From NCBI GenBank assembly GCA_029012365.1, contig JAQXLY010000018.1:61554-125553 (forward strand): a stretch of DNA of 64,000 bases. Reading direction: 5' to 3'. A program made the position numbers and the translations under genes. The first letter of the stretch is position 1, and every line of letters starts with the position of its first letter. Source of the stretch: Lachnospiraceae bacterium. GTDB taxonomy: Bacteria; Bacillota; Clostridia; Lachnospirales; Lachnospiraceae. Shown here piece by piece: positions 33,080 to 42,974 of this stretch. The notes under the pieces were generated by a model. That model was not told the origin of the DNA. It searched no databases and saw nothing but the letters and a program-made list of their open reading frames with translations.

Positions 33080-35599
33080 TTACCTTCCATACCCTGCTAT
33101 CCTTACCTTATCCCGCTTTACCTCCACTGTGACCGCTCCGCATTGATCCGTTCGATAAACCATGGAACCTGCCTCCTCCAGCCGCTTCAATGTTTCTGCA
33201 TGCGGATGCCCGTACCGGTTATCCTTACCGCAGGAAATAACAGAAACCTTGGGCATTATTGTCCCGATAAACTTCTTTGATGAGGCTGTATACGAACCAT
33301 GATGCGCGACCTTTAATATTTCTACAGAAATTCCTTCCAATACGCCATCCTCTATAAGCATAGCTTCTCCTGCGGCATCCATATCACCTGTCAGCAAAAT
33401 ATCCAGTTCTTCATAGGAAGCAAGAAGCACCATGGAAGCAGCATTTATATCTGCATATGCCACATCCCGCTTCGGTGCAAGGCAGGAAAAAGACAGCCTT
33501 TCGCCAAAACTTATCCGGTCGCCCGCAGCAAGGTAATATATCTTCACATGCTTCTCCCTTGCAAGCTCCTCAAGAGAAGCATACTCCTTAAAAGGTTCCT
33601 CAGTTACCGGCAATGCAATACTCTTTATTACCGGCATTCCCGTATAACCTGCCGGACTTTTCCGGTAATCTGAATACACAGGCATCTCCTCTAAAATCTC
33701 TTTTATTCCACTGATATGGTCGCTGTCCGTGTGACTTACAAAGACGCAGTCGATACAGCGAATCCCCTTTGCTTTTAAATACGGTATCAGCCGCTTTTCC
33801 CCCACATTCTGCACTCCAACGCTTCCGCCGTCCACCAGAATCACAGCCCCACCCCGTTCTCTTATAACAATGCCGTCACCCTGTCCCACATCAAGGAACG
33901 CAGCTTCAAACCGTGATGATTGAACCGGCAAAAGTAATAACGGCAAAAGAAGAATTACACACAAAGGAAATCCACCCCTTATCCGATATTCTTTTCTTAC
34001 TACTTTCATGCCATCCATAAGAAATAGTCTTTTTCCTCCACCTAACCAGAGAAAGAGGCTTACCGCCAATATAACAAAATATACCGCCATCTGCCATATC
34101 TGCGGCTTTCCGAACAACAGCAGAGAGTACGGCAGCTTTGCTGCCCATTTGCAAAGTGCTTCATAAATCCACAAAATAAAACCGGCACCTCCTGCAAAAA
34201 AATACCCAAGCCACGGCACAAATAGTCCGCAAATGCCTGACAGCATACCGCAGAGCAATAATATTGTCATCATAGGTATCACTACCGGGTTAAGAATAAA
34301 GCCGCAGACCGGATAGTCAAAAAAGTGATACACCGTGAAAGGAAAGGTTGCTGCCTGAATTGCAACGCCGAATATGATACCGCGCCTTACCCTTTCCCAA
34401 ATGTCTGCACAAAGCCGGAACCATCTATCCTCTACCCGATACTCTTTTTTCTTCTCCGTCAATAGGATCGAAAGTACCGATGCTCCGTATGCCGCAGCAA
34501 ACGACAACTGGAAGGAAGCCGTAAAAAGTGCACCGGGTTCTTGTCCTAAAATCACAATCAGACTAACCGACATAGCAGACAAAGTATCGTATGTCCTGCC
34601 GAGTGCCGTCGCGAAAAGCAGCAGCAAAAACATAATCACCGCACGTTTTGTTGAAGTTCCCGCTTCTACAAAGCTTCCGTACAAAAGAACACCGGCACAT
34701 GCAAAGGGAATCGCGCCGTTCCGCCCCAGAATCGTTTTTTTGAGTGCGTTATATAACAGCATGCCGAGCATAGATACATGCAGACCCGATATGGCAAGAA
34801 TATGCGAAATTCCACCTTGCCGGTACAACGTCTTTGTCTCATCCGCTAAAAGTGCGCGTTCCCCGAACAGCATGGAAGAAATCACACCGGCTCCCTCCTG
34901 TCCGAAATACGTAACATAATTCTTCAACAGCTTTTGCTTTGCTTGAAATAATGCCTGATTCAGGCGATGATATGAGAAATCTGTAATTCGAATCGTTTTC
35001 CCGTATATAGCTCCCGTTATCCCTCCGGAAAAATAGTATTGCTTCGCATCAAAAGCTCCCGGACTCGATGCCTCCCCAAACTCACTCCCTTTTCCGTACA
35101 GAAAAATCCGCTGTCCGTCCTTTAACTCCCCATTTTCCGCTAACATGTCATCTGCATAAACAATTACTGTTCCTACGGGTCGGTATACCTCTTCCTCACC
35201 GATATAGGATGCTGTTTTTGCATCCTCCAGTTCAAACCGGATACCATTATCCGTCATTCCGATATGGGACACTCTGCCCGATGCCAGTACCTGCCTTCCC
35301 GATTCCATGCTATGTGCAAAATTTACTCTCTTAACCTCATACGCCGCCTTTTCGCTGCTCATCACAAAGAACCCTGCAGCCAGAAAAAGCGGCGTAAACA
35401 GCAAAAGTTTATCCGAGACAGACACTCTGCTCTTTCCTCTTTGCAGTTTTCGTAAGCATATTACCCCGCCCGTAAAAAGCCCCGCTGCAATACCGGCAAA
35501 AAGCCATACAGAATACCCCGTCAAGACAATTCCTGTCGCAAATGCAGTCGCGAACAGTACCGCCGGCCGCTTAAAAAAAATAATCCTTTTCCCCACCAT
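33080..35599 (-). CDS. comEC: DNA uptake channel ComEC/Rec2
   Basis: 839 residues. An N-terminal DUF4131-like part, a polytopic ComEC domain in the middle (about 230-530; motif ISHILAISGLHVSMLGMLLYN) and a C-terminal metallo-beta-lactamase domain (about 560-839; DVGQGDGIVI, VSHTDSDHISG, KVAHHGSYTAS) are all present and in order. ComEC brings one DNA strand across the membrane in transformation. It is the last gene of a same-strand run that starts with comEA and includes a two-component system and a GerMN lipoprotein (18-base gap). Full length and intact. Confidence 0.95.
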   Translation of the reverse strand: MVGKRIIFFKRPAVLFATAFATGIVLTGYSVWLFAGIAAGLFTGGVICLRKLQRGKSRVSVSDKLLLFTPLFLAAGFFVMSSEKAAYEVKRVNFAHSMESGRQVLASGRVSHIGMTDNGIRFELEDAKTASYIGEEEVYRPVGTVIVYADDMLAENGELKDGQRIFLYGKGSEFGEASSPGAFDAKQYYFSGGITGAIYGKTIRITDFSYHRLNQALFQAKQKLLKNYVTYFGQEGAGVISSMLFGERALLADETKTLYRQGGISHILAISGLHVSMLGMLLYNALKKTILGRNGAIPFACAGVLLYGSFVEAGTSTKRAVIMFLLLLFATALGRTYDTLSAMSVSLIVILGQEPGALFTASFQLSFAAAYGASVLSILLTEKKKEYRVEDRWFRLCADIWERVRRGIIFGVAIQAATFPFTVYHFFDYPVCGFILNPVVIPMMTILLLCGMLSGICGLFVPWLGYFFAGGAGFILWIYEALCKWAAKLPYSLLLFGKPQIWQMAVYFVILAVSLFLWLGGGKRLFLMDGMKVVRKEYRIRGGFPLCVILLLPLLLLPVQSSRFEAAFLDVGQGDGIVIRERGGAVILVDGGSVGVQNVGEKRLIPYLKAKGIRCIDCVFVSHTDSDHISGIKEILEEMPVYSDYRKSPAGYTGMPVIKSIALPVTEEPFKEYASLEELAREKHVKIYYLAAGDRISFGERLSFSCLAPKRDVAYADINAASMVLLASYEELDILLTGDMDAAGEAMLIEDGVLEGISVEILKVAHHGSYTASSKKFIGTIMPKVSVISCGKDNRYGHPHAETLKRLEEAGSMVYRTDQCGAVTVEVKRDKVRIAGYGR

Positions 35600-35617
35600 A
35601 TGTTACCTTTCCGTTTT

Positions 35618-36538
35618 CTATTCCTTCTCAACAACATTCAGGTTACGCTCATACGGAAGTGATAACTCCATTGTCTCATAGTTCTTTACCTGTTCTCCGT
35701 CAATCAGGAATTGTACCCGATAAACACCCGGCAGCTCTGCCAGCGTATTAACAACGGAATAAATCGTAACCTCTTCCGAAACGTCCGAAAGCCTGTTTAA
35801 GAAATTTCTGCTAAGATTTACGGTACAAATACCGTCCTTTGTTGACACACCAAGTACCTTTGTCTGATTTGAAAGTACCGGATACATATCCTCCTCCACC
35901 GGCCCCTCTATCAACTGACGCATGACAACCTGCTCGTCCGTCTCCGACCCGCTGTAAGGGATTTTCAGATTGGAAGCAACTAATGCATTTCCCTCCCTGT
36001 TTGCAAAATAGACCGTAGCATACAAATACTGATAGTAATTGGTTTCCGGACCTGTATTATCAATAAAATCATCAGACTTCATAATTCCTATCGGCATATT
36101 CTCTGCCCCCATCAAAGGCTGACCTGCCACATAAATCTCCACGGAATCCACATCGGACATCTGGCAGAGCGTTTTTACGATTGCAGCCCTCATTAAAACT
36201 TCCCGCACACCGGATACCGTACCGTAACTTTCATCAAAGTGTAACGTGACAAGCCCATTACTTCCAATGCTGACATCAGGAAGTGCCACTGTTTTGGGAA
36301 TTGCCGCTATATGCTCTTCTTCCGACGGCACAAGCATCCTTGCAAGTAATTCTTTTGCAAGCTCGGCACCCTTCTCTCTTTTCGGCGTGTACCATTCATA
36401 GACAATGCTTATTTCCTCCTCGCCTAAATAATACACTATCATATCGCCTTCCCACACCGTAGGCTGCGGATTCTCCTGACACCCTGCAAAGCCTAAAAGC
36501 AATATTATTAACGTTGTCATCCATAGCTTTCGATTCAT
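35618..36538 (-). CDS. GerMN-domain lipoprotein
   Basis: 306 residues. A lipoprotein signal (MNRKLWMTTLIILLLGFAGC, Cys20) anchors it outside. Two GerMN domains follow: about 40-160 (EGAELAKELLARML-like helix and SVEIYVAGQPLMG) and about 175-295 (ATVYFANREGNALVASN, LIEGPVEEDMYPVL, VSTKDGICTVNLS, VNTLAELPGVYRVQFLIDGE). B. subtilis GerM, with the same two-domain layout, acts in sporulation, and actinobacterial LpqB with GerMN works with the MtrAB two-component system. Here it follows the kinase gene by 11 bases, so a link to that kinase is a fair inference. Confidence 0.88.
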   Translation of the reverse strand: MNRKLWMTTLIILLLGFAGCQENPQPTVWEGDMIVYYLGEEEISIVYEWYTPKREKGAELAKELLARMLVPSEEEHIAAIPKTVALPDVSIGSNGLVTLHFDESYGTVSGVREVLMRAAIVKTLCQMSDVDSVEIYVAGQPLMGAENMPIGIMKSDDFIDNTGPETNYYQYLYATVYFANREGNALVASNLKIPYSGSETDEQVVMRQLIEGPVEEDMYPVLSNQTKVLGVSTKDGICTVNLSRNFLNRLSDVSEEVTIYSVVNTLAELPGVYRVQFLIDGEQVKNYETMELSLPYERNLNVVEKE

Positions 36539-36549
36539 GCTTCGCCCCC

Positions 36550-38013
36550 TTACTGTACTGTCAGTACATAGCTGAGCGGGATTCTCACCGTAAAAATGGA
36601 ACCGACACCAGGTATACTTTGTACTTTAATTGACCCCTTGTGCATCTGCACCGCACTTTTTGTAATGGAAAGTCCTAGTCCCGTACCTCCGGTCTCTCTG
36701 GAACGAGCCTTATCTACCCGGTAAAAGCGGTCAAAAATCAATCCCTGTTCTTCCTCAGGGATTCCGATTCCGGTATCCTCAATCTTTGCATAAAAATACC
36801 TGTGATCCGCATTCAGGGAAACCATTACTCTTCCGCCGTCCCGATTATATTTTATGGCATTTTCGATTAAATTCGTAAATACAAGAGACATCTTTACCTC
36901 GTCGATTTCCGCAAGAACGGTTCGATAGCTCTCAAATATCATCTCGATTCCGCGCTTTAATGCAAGAGGCTTCAGCCGCTTCAGGATAATCTCCAGCAAT
37001 TCGTTTATATTGACTTCCGCAATGTGCATTTCTCCCGAAGTCTTATCCAGCTTTACAAGTGCAAGCAAATCATTTACAATCTTTGCCTCTCTGTCTATCT
37101 CGGAATTAATGTCATTTATGAACTCACGATACATTTCAATCGGTACATCCGGTTCAAGAACAAGTGAATCCGAAAGTACCTTAATTGCAGTCAATGGTGT
37201 TTTCAGCTCATGCGACACATTGGAAACAAACTCCTGTCTGGACTTTTCGGTTGCGACGGTCTTCTCCATCATGCCTCGAAACGCCTCTGCAATTTGTTCG
37301 ACCTCCAGATACCCCGTCGATTTTATCATTTCCGTTCCCTCATACGTCTCGGCAGCATGCTCAATCTGCCCCGAAAGAGTACGTAAAGGCTTAATCATAC
37401 ACCAGGATATAACCAAAGCCGCACCAAGAAGAAGTATGGCTGCACCAATCATCAGGACAACAATATTCTCTCTGAATAATTCCTGTGCCGAAACAATATC
37501 TGCCAGAGAGCCTTCAAATATCATAACCCCAATCACCTGACCGTTATTCTCGGCATTTGCACCCACAACAATCGGAAGAATCACTTCCGCTTTACGCTCT
37601 TTTTCATTATAATAGGTCTGTATTTCTCCCTGCATGGCATAGATAGGTTCTTCGGAAATCAGCGTTTTTCCTTCCTCCCGCTCCGCGGTATCCTTTACCA
37701 CCTGTAAATTACTGTTTAACAGGATAATACGCCCGTTCATCAGATTTGCAAGCACACTAAGTCTGGCAGACACCTCCGGCTGCATCTGCTGCTGTAAGTA
37801 ACCGGTCTGTGCTATCTGCCCTGCCAAAGCCGTACCCTGCTCCTTCATCTGCTCCACCCGTTTTTCAAAGCTGTACTCCCAGTATAATGCCCTCATGGCA
37901 TGCATTCCTGCATATAACGGCAAAAGTCCGATTACAAGCAGTATACACACCATATGAACCCGCATACTTTTCCATGCCTTTAGTTTTTCTTTAAATCTTG
38001 AAAAAATAGCCAA
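36550..38013 (-). CDS. Sensor histidine kinase (HAMP-HisKA-HATPase)
   Basis: 487 residues from a TTG at 38013; an ATG at 37965 (MRVHMVCILL) is an alternative, as neither has a strong ribosome binding site. The first transmembrane helix is about 20-40, with an outer sensor region about 41-182 and the second helix about 183-205. A HAMP domain follows, then the phospho-His in SNVSHELKTPLTAIK (H268) and ATP-binding N, G1 and G2 boxes (NLIENAIKYN, DTGIGIPEEEQ, GGTGLGLSI). The layout resembles WalK/PhoR/MtrB. The frame overlaps the regulator gene upstream by 23 bases, so they form one pair. Confidence 0.93.
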   Translation of the reverse strand: MAIFSRFKEKLKAWKSMRVHMVCILLVIGLLPLYAGMHAMRALYWEYSFEKRVEQMKEQGTALAGQIAQTGYLQQQMQPEVSARLSVLANLMNGRIILLNSNLQVVKDTAEREEGKTLISEEPIYAMQGEIQTYYNEKERKAEVILPIVVGANAENNGQVIGVMIFEGSLADIVSAQELFRENIVVLMIGAAILLLGAALVISWCMIKPLRTLSGQIEHAAETYEGTEMIKSTGYLEVEQIAEAFRGMMEKTVATEKSRQEFVSNVSHELKTPLTAIKVLSDSLVLEPDVPIEMYREFINDINSEIDREAKIVNDLLALVKLDKTSGEMHIAEVNINELLEIILKRLKPLALKRGIEMIFESYRTVLAEIDEVKMSLVFTNLIENAIKYNRDGGRVMVSLNADHRYFYAKIEDTGIGIPEEEQGLIFDRFYRVDKARSRETGGTGLGLSITKSAVQMHKGSIKVQSIPGVGSIFTVRIPLSYVLTVQ

Positions 38014-38680
38014 CCCCCCATTTTGTATGTATATAATCCGGTTCGCTCGGATTCTGCTCTATCTTCTCGCGAAGTCTCCTTACATGTACATCCACGGTTC
38101 TTACATCCCCCGGATACTCATAGCCCCAGACAATGTTCAGCAGATTCTCCCTGCTGTATACCTTATTCGGATTTGTCATAAGAAGCTCCAACAAATCGAA
38201 CTCCTTTGCCGTTAAATTAATTTCCTTTCCCTTTAGGAACACTCTTCTGCCTTCCCGTTCCAGACTGATATCTCCTACGGAAAGCTTACTTTCCTCTGCA
38301 TTACTCTCAGTCTGCTTTCTGCTCCGGCGAAGAATTGCTTTTATTCTTGCCTTTACCTCCAAAATATTAAAAGGCTTTGTAATATAGTCATCCGCGCCGT
38401 ACTCCAGCCCCATAATCTTGTCAATATCCTCACTTTTTGCCGTCAGCATCACAATCGGTACATCAGAGAACTCGCGAATCTGCTGGCACACTTCAAATCC
38501 GGAAAGCTTCGGCAGCATTAAATCCAACAGGATTACATCATAGGAGGTTCTCTTTACCGCTGCCAATGCTTCTTCACCGTCATAGGCACAGTCTACCAAA
38601 AGTCCTTCCTGCTCCAGACTGAATTTAATTCCTTTTACGATTAATTTTTCATCATCTACTACCAAAACTCTCTTGTCCAC
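37991..38680 (-). CDS. OmpR/PhoB-type response regulator
   Basis: 229 residues from a GTG at 38680 behind GAGGTG. A receiver domain with the acidic pocket VVDDE, phospho-Asp D53 (VILLDLMLPKLSG) and Lys of TAKSED leads to a winged-HTH DNA-binding domain (about 130-229; LTAKEFDLLELLMTNPNKVYSRENLL, RTVDVHVRRLREKIE). Partner of the overlapping kinase gene. It lies 12 bases after comEA, between DNA-uptake genes. Confidence 0.95.
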   Translation of the reverse strand: MDKRVLVVDDEKLIVKGIKFSLEQEGLLVDCAYDGEEALAAVKRTSYDVILLDLMLPKLSGFEVCQQIREFSDVPIVMLTAKSEDIDKIMGLEYGADDYITKPFNILEVKARIKAILRRSRKQTESNAEESKLSVGDISLEREGRRVFLKGKEINLTAKEFDLLELLMTNPNKVYSRENLLNIVWGYEYPGDVRTVDVHVRRLREKIEQNPSEPDYIHTKWGVGYFFKI

Positions 38681-38692
38681 GTAAACACCTCA

Positions 38693-39436
38693 TCATTCCA
38701 CAACAATATTGTCCTTCACCCGTTCAAGCATCGCCTCTCCGATGCCCGAAACATTCCTTAGCTCCTCAATGCTCTGAAACGGACCGGCCTTTTCCCGATA
38801 TTGTATAATGCTCTCCGCCTTTGCCTTACCGATACCGCTTAAGGTCATCAATTCTTCTGCTTCTGCCGTATTTATATTTACCTTTCCGCAGACCTCTCCG
38901 TTTTCCGGTTGAAGCCCGGTGCCTGCAACCGTTCTGTCTTCTATCTGTTTTTCGCGTTCCCATACAGACATTCCTTCGGTTTCTTCTCTTGTGGGAATAT
39001 ATACCTTCTGTCCGTCATAAAGAAGCTCCGCCAGATTATGGTACGTGGTATCGGCATCACTTGCAAAGCCTCCCGCCGCGGTTATTCCGTCAATCAGCCG
39101 GCTGCCGTCCGGAAGAGAATACACTCCCTCTGCAATCACGGCACCGCATACATGCACATACAGAAGCCCTGACTGCGTCGCAGCCTTCTCCGAAGCCACA
39201 CCTGCCGAATCTGCCTTCTGACCATCCGGCGCTTCTGCCGCCGCCACGCCTGCTGTGTCTGTTTTCTGACCGTCCGGCACTTCTATCACTGCCACACCTT
39301 CCTTGTCTGCCACCTGTCTCTCCAGTACAAGCTGTCCCCGGTCATGCGTTTTTAAATGCATCCCAAGATACACTACGCCGCAGACCAGCACAAAACAGAC
39401 CGATATGATTCTCCTTTTTCTCTGTTTTTTGTCCAT
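38693..39436 (-). CDS. comEA: Competence DNA receptor ComEA
   Basis: 247 residues. An N-terminal transmembrane helix (about 9-27), a repeat-rich spacer, an SLBB domain (about 90-150; LYVHVCGAVIAEGVYSLPDGSRL) and two helix-hairpin-helix motifs at the end (KVNINTAEAEELMTLSGIGKAKAESII, FQSIEELRNVSGIGEAMLERVKDNI) match ComEA. It binds double-stranded DNA outside the membrane and hands it to ComEC. The spacer has two and a half copies of a 16-residue repeat (VPDGQKTDTAGV type), which would act as a flexible stalk. ATG at 39436 follows GGGAGGAG. Confidence 0.95.
   Translation of the reverse strand: MDKKQRKRRIISVCFVLVCGVVYLGMHLKTHDRGQLVLERQVADKEGVAVIEVPDGQKTDTAGVAAAEAPDGQKADSAGVASEKAATQSGLLYVHVCGAVIAEGVYSLPDGSRLIDGITAAGGFASDADTTYHNLAELLYDGQKVYIPTREETEGMSVWEREKQIEDRTVAGTGLQPENGEVCGKVNINTAEAEELMTLSGIGKAKAESIIQYREKAGPFQSIEELRNVSGIGEAMLERVKDNIVVE
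39201..39296 (-). repeat. Two 48-bp direct repeats in the comEA stalk
   Basis: Two units of 48 bp (39201-39248 and 39249-39296) and part of a third encode the 16-residue stalk repeat of ComEA. The units share about three quarters of their bases; the frame is kept. Confidence 0.85.
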
Positions 39437-39549
39437 AACTCCTCCCGTCAGAGAATACGGTTGGATTTGTTCTCTCGCCTTCTATTTTAACGGAACTTTT
39501 TCAAAAAAACAAGTAGTTTCAAATGGCAATTTACAACTTTACAACGCAC

Positions 39550-39993
39550 TTACTTTGTTCCCACGGACCTGAACCATATCACTCCTCCGACCGTTACTGC
39601 CGCCGCACAAAGCTTCTGCCAGGAAAAGGGCACCTTTTCCGTTCCGAACAGTCCGAGTACCTCAATCAGATATGATGCAACCAGCTGTGCGGTCACAATA
39701 AACATAGCCGATTTAGCAGGGCCGAGCAAGGCGACACTTTTAATTACCGTAAATGTTATAAAAGCGCCTAAAATGCCTCCGAGAAGAAAATACTTCGGAT
39801 TAACCTGTAATAAAGAAGCTATACTCTTTTCTTTGCCTGAGATAAACCATGCTATAATGCATACAAGTAATGCCGAAAACTGTACAAAGCCCGTTGCCGT
39901 CCATATGCTTGTCTGCTTTGTCACACCGGCATTCCAGACTCCCTGTATACTCATTAATGCACCCGAAATAATCGCAACCAACAATCCAAACAT
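39550..39993 (-). CDS. DMT superfamily transporter, DUF606 (YdcZ-like)
   Basis: 147 residues with five hydrophobic segments and the DUF606 start LLVAIISGALMSIQGVWNAGV. Such proteins are half-size and work as dimers. The substrate is unknown. ATG at 39993 has AAGGAGG upstream. It is not clearly in an operon. Confidence 0.85.
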   Translation of the reverse strand: MFGLLVAIISGALMSIQGVWNAGVTKQTSIWTATGFVQFSALLVCIIAWFISGKEKSIASLLQVNPKYFLLGGILGAFITFTVIKSVALLGPAKSAMFIVTAQLVASYLIEVLGLFGTEKVPFSWQKLCAAAVTVGGVIWFRSVGTK

Positions 39994-40092
39994 CCAGATT
40001 CCTCCTTATCACAGGAAGTATGTGCACTTTTAATGCAAATATTCCTTTATAAAAAGATTATCACGGCATTTGTACAGGGTCGTATAGGGCGC

Positions 40093-40133
40093 AAAAAACC
40101 GCCGTTCCTGTGTATCCCGGGCTACGGCGGTTT
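40093..40133 (-). terminator. Intrinsic terminator of the chemoreceptor gene
   Basis: On the minus strand, AAACCGCCGT (40133-40124) pairs with ACGGCGGTTT (40105-40096), and the T-run continues to 40093. It begins 6 bases after the chemoreceptor stop codon. Confidence 0.9.
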
Positions 40134-40139
40134 CCGTTT

Positions 40140-41831
40140 TTACAGTTCAAACACTCCCATTTTATCCTTCAGCCTGTCAGCAATGTTCTTCTGATCGGCA
40201 GCAATCTGAGTAATATCCCGAATTAATTCACCAATCAGAGTAACAGAGGCTGCGGATTCCTGTGTACCTGCCGCATTCTCCTCGGCTACTGCCGACAGGT
40301 TCTGCACGGCATCTGTAATAACAATTCTTGACTCATTAAGCTTATCACTCTGTTCAGCAATCTTACCTATTGCCGCGATAGAATCATCGACCTGACCGAT
40401 TACCTGACGAACCTGTTCATTGGTCCTGCCGACATTTGCATTCTGCTCTTCAATAATCTCTTTTACAGCCTCCATGGTATCAACTGCCTTTCCGGAATCT
40501 TCAAGAAGGGAGTTGATAATAGAATCAATCTGCCTTGCCGACTCATTTGACTGCTCTGCAAGCTTCTGAATTTCTCCTGCGACAACAGCAAAGCCTTTTC
40601 CGTGCTCTCCCGCCCTTGCTGCCTCTATTGAAGCATTCAGGGAAAGAAGATTCGTTTCCTCCGCAATTTCGGTAATCAGCCTGGTAGCCTCTTTAATATG
40701 CTGTGCAGAGATGTTGGTTGTATTCGTCTGGTTATAAATAATATCAATGGATTCCTTTGTCTTTATATTAATATCCTGCAGCTTTTCGATTGTCTGAATC
40801 GTATCCTCGCCTAACGCCTTAATCTGCTGCGCGTTACTGTTCAGATTATTAATCTCCTTTGATGTTTCCTCAATCATGTTTCCCATAATAATCACATGTT
40901 CTGTTGCATTCTGTGTTTCCTGTGCCTGGTCTCCGGCTCCCTGTGCAATATCACCTACCGCATGTTCAATCTGCCCAATCTGTTCAATGCTCTCACCTGT
41001 TCTGTCAGTTAACTCATTTGTTTTGTGATGAAGTTCATCACTGTTATCTACAATATCCGTGATTATCGTCGACAGCTCATCCTTAAGTTTCTGGACAGCA
41101 CCGCATATTTGTCCGATTTCATCCTTACGTTTAATGTACTTTTCATCTAACTCTACATTCAGCTTGCCGGCTGCTACATGCTCCAACGCATCAGTACCAT
41201 TTTCAAGTCCCTTGATTATGTTTCTTACTATCAGTATGGAGGATATCGCAAACAGTGCCGCAAAACCAACCACAATAACAGCTATCGTCTTAATAATTCG
41301 ATTAATCTGACTCTGTGCCTCTCCCTGCGGCATTCCTGAAAAAATCATTCCGACCGCGTGTCCGTTTTCAATAACAGGAACATAATATCCGAAATACGGA
41401 GCACCGTTTACACTGACATCATCTGAAAAGTATTCCTGCCCGTCAGCTATAACCCTTTTAACTACATCAGCCTGAGCTTTCGTACCTACAGCTCTGTCGC
41501 CCTTCTCGTTCTTAACCGAGGTCATGTATCTGGTATCATCATAAAACACCGTTATATCCATATCAGATGAAGACTTAACGCGATCTGCTATATCGGTTGC
41601 ATTTGTTACATCAAACTCTCCCTTGTAAAGAATGCCGTCTTCTACATGATACTCACCTTCATCTACATATGTAAGGGTCTCACGTACAGCCACCGCCGAG
41701 CTTCTTAACCCGTTCTCGATATTGTCCGTAACTACTTCCTTGATTTTCTTGTTTCCGAAAACCATGGTAGTAAGTCCGAGAATAACTAATGGAAACAATA
41801 TCATTGATAAAATCTTTGCATGCATCTTCAT
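40140..41831 (-). CDS. Methyl-accepting chemotaxis protein
   Basis: 563 residues from the ATG at 41831 behind GGGAG. The first transmembrane helix is about 6-26, with a single Cache-like outer domain about 30-165 ([24 protein letters not shown]). The second helix is about 180-202, followed by HAMP and the signalling domain with the hairpin tip [19 protein letters not shown] and [18 protein letters not shown]. It reports an outside ligand to CheA/CheW. Ligand unknown; Cache domains of this sort often bind small organic acids. It stands alone and suggests the organism is motile. Confidence 0.95.
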   Translation of the reverse strand: MKMHAKILSMILFPLVILGLTTMVFGNKKIKEVVTDNIENGLRSSAVAVRETLTYVDEGEYHVEDGILYKGEFDVTNATDIADRVKSSSDMDITVFYDDTRYMTSVKNEKGDRAVGTKAQADVVKRVIADGQEYFSDDVSVNGAPYFGYYVPVIENGHAVGMIFSGMPQGEAQSQINRIIKTIAVIVVGFAALFAISSILIVRNIIKGLENGTDALEHVAAGKLNVELDEKYIKRKDEIGQICGAVQKLKDELSTIITDIVDNSDELHHKTNELTDRTGESIEQIGQIEHAVGDIAQGAGDQAQETQNATEHVIIMGNMIEETSKEINNLNSNAQQIKALGEDTIQTIEKLQDINIKTKESIDIIYNQTNTTNISAQHIKEATRLITEIAEETNLLSLNASIEAARAGEHGKGFAVVAGEIQKLAEQSNESARQIDSIINSLLEDSGKAVDTMEAVKEIIEEQNANVGRTNEQVRQVIGQVDDSIAAIGKIAEQSDKLNESRIVITDAVQNLSAVAEENAAGTQESAASVTLIGELIRDITQIAADQKNIADRLKDKMGVFEL

Positions 41832-42087
41832 ACTTTTTTCTCCCTTCATTTGCATTTTTAATGAACTGCACCCGGATTTTACAGTCAAACCTGTAAATCC
41901 TTCCTTTGTATATATTGTATCACATTTCTTTCATTTTTTCCACAATTTCTGTAACATTCTGACTAATTTTATCAGGTTTAACAATAGACAAACAATATTT
42001 GGCTAACAGGGGATTGTCTTTTCGGAAATAATGTGCAAAAATTATAGCAGGTGATTTTCCATATAATAATAAAGGCGGCTGATACGT

Positions 42088-42957
42088 ATGAATAAATCAG
42101 AAAAAAAAGTTATGCAGACGAAATATAAAAGACATATTGCCACACATCTGGCAGCACTTTTCGTCCTATTCTGCCTTTCGCCGGCTGCAAATGTATTTTA
42201 CAGCATGGCGGTAATGGGAATTTACAGTAAAATAAATGAAGCTGACAGCCTGATGAAAACAGAAAATATTAATCTTTTTATTCCCGGCGGACTAACTACC
42301 CTGCGTTCCGACTGGTATCCCTTTGTCATGACCTTTACGGCAGATGACGGATTTCGCCGTTTCACCGGAGACTCCTCCCTGTCCCTGACCATCCTTTATA
42401 ACTTTCCTGCCTTTTCTCCCCTAAAAGGCTGCAGCAGGCTTTATGATACAGCATCACCGTATTACAACAGCTTTTACGGTGCATATATTGTAAAGGATAC
42501 CGACGGTACCCCTTACGGCTTTACAAAGAAATCTGACGGCCCGCTGTATCCGGATGCCGCGGCGGTTGCCGAAGTGCCGAAATACGACTTTTGGAGGCTG
42601 GTACTGTCCGAGTTTGGATTAACAGGCGGGAATGCTGTATTTGACTGGAATATTACAGATATCTCAGAGCCTCTCTCCTATATCGGAGAAGACGGCTTTT
42701 ACCGTATCGACGCCACCCTTACCGTAAACGGTTCCTCCCACCCGTATAACGGTTTTACCCGGTCTTATCTGCAATACGGCAAACCAAACTTTCCGGTAAC
42801 GGAAGCTCTCGCACCGGTTCCGATGTACGGCAGACTGTACGGAACGTATCTGGAAGAAAAGCAGGTTTCGATCTTTTTCTATATCGTAGCCACGGATAAG
42901 AAAGTTTTAGAAGAATGCGACCGTGAACTTTTGTCCCAAAGCATTTTAGAATATTAA
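42088..42957 (+). CDS. Membrane-anchored or secreted protein of unknown function
   Basis: 289 residues from the ATG at 42088 (AAAGGCGG upstream). One hydrophobic helix near residues 20-45 is followed by an outer domain rich in Tyr, Phe, Pro and Gly with no recognised fold (FIPGGLTTLRSDWYPFVMTFTADDGF, YRIDATLTVNGSSHPYNGF). It is convergent with the Lit-type gene and just upstream of nothing else on its strand. The frame, ribosome binding site and signal-like helix support a real gene; I assign no function. Confidence 0.65.
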   Translation: MNKSEKKVMQTKYKRHIATHLAALFVLFCLSPAANVFYSMAVMGIYSKINEADSLMKTENINLFIPGGLTTLRSDWYPFVMTFTADDGFRRFTGDSSLSLTILYNFPAFSPLKGCSRLYDTASPYYNSFYGAYIVKDTDGTPYGFTKKSDGPLYPDAAAVAEVPKYDFWRLVLSEFGLTGGNAVFDWNITDISEPLSYIGEDGFYRIDATLTVNGSSHPYNGFTRSYLQYGKPNFPVTEALAPVPMYGRLYGTYLEEKQVSIFFYIVATDKKVLEECDRELLSQSILEY

Positions 42958-42974
42958 ACCTGCCTTTCATATCG

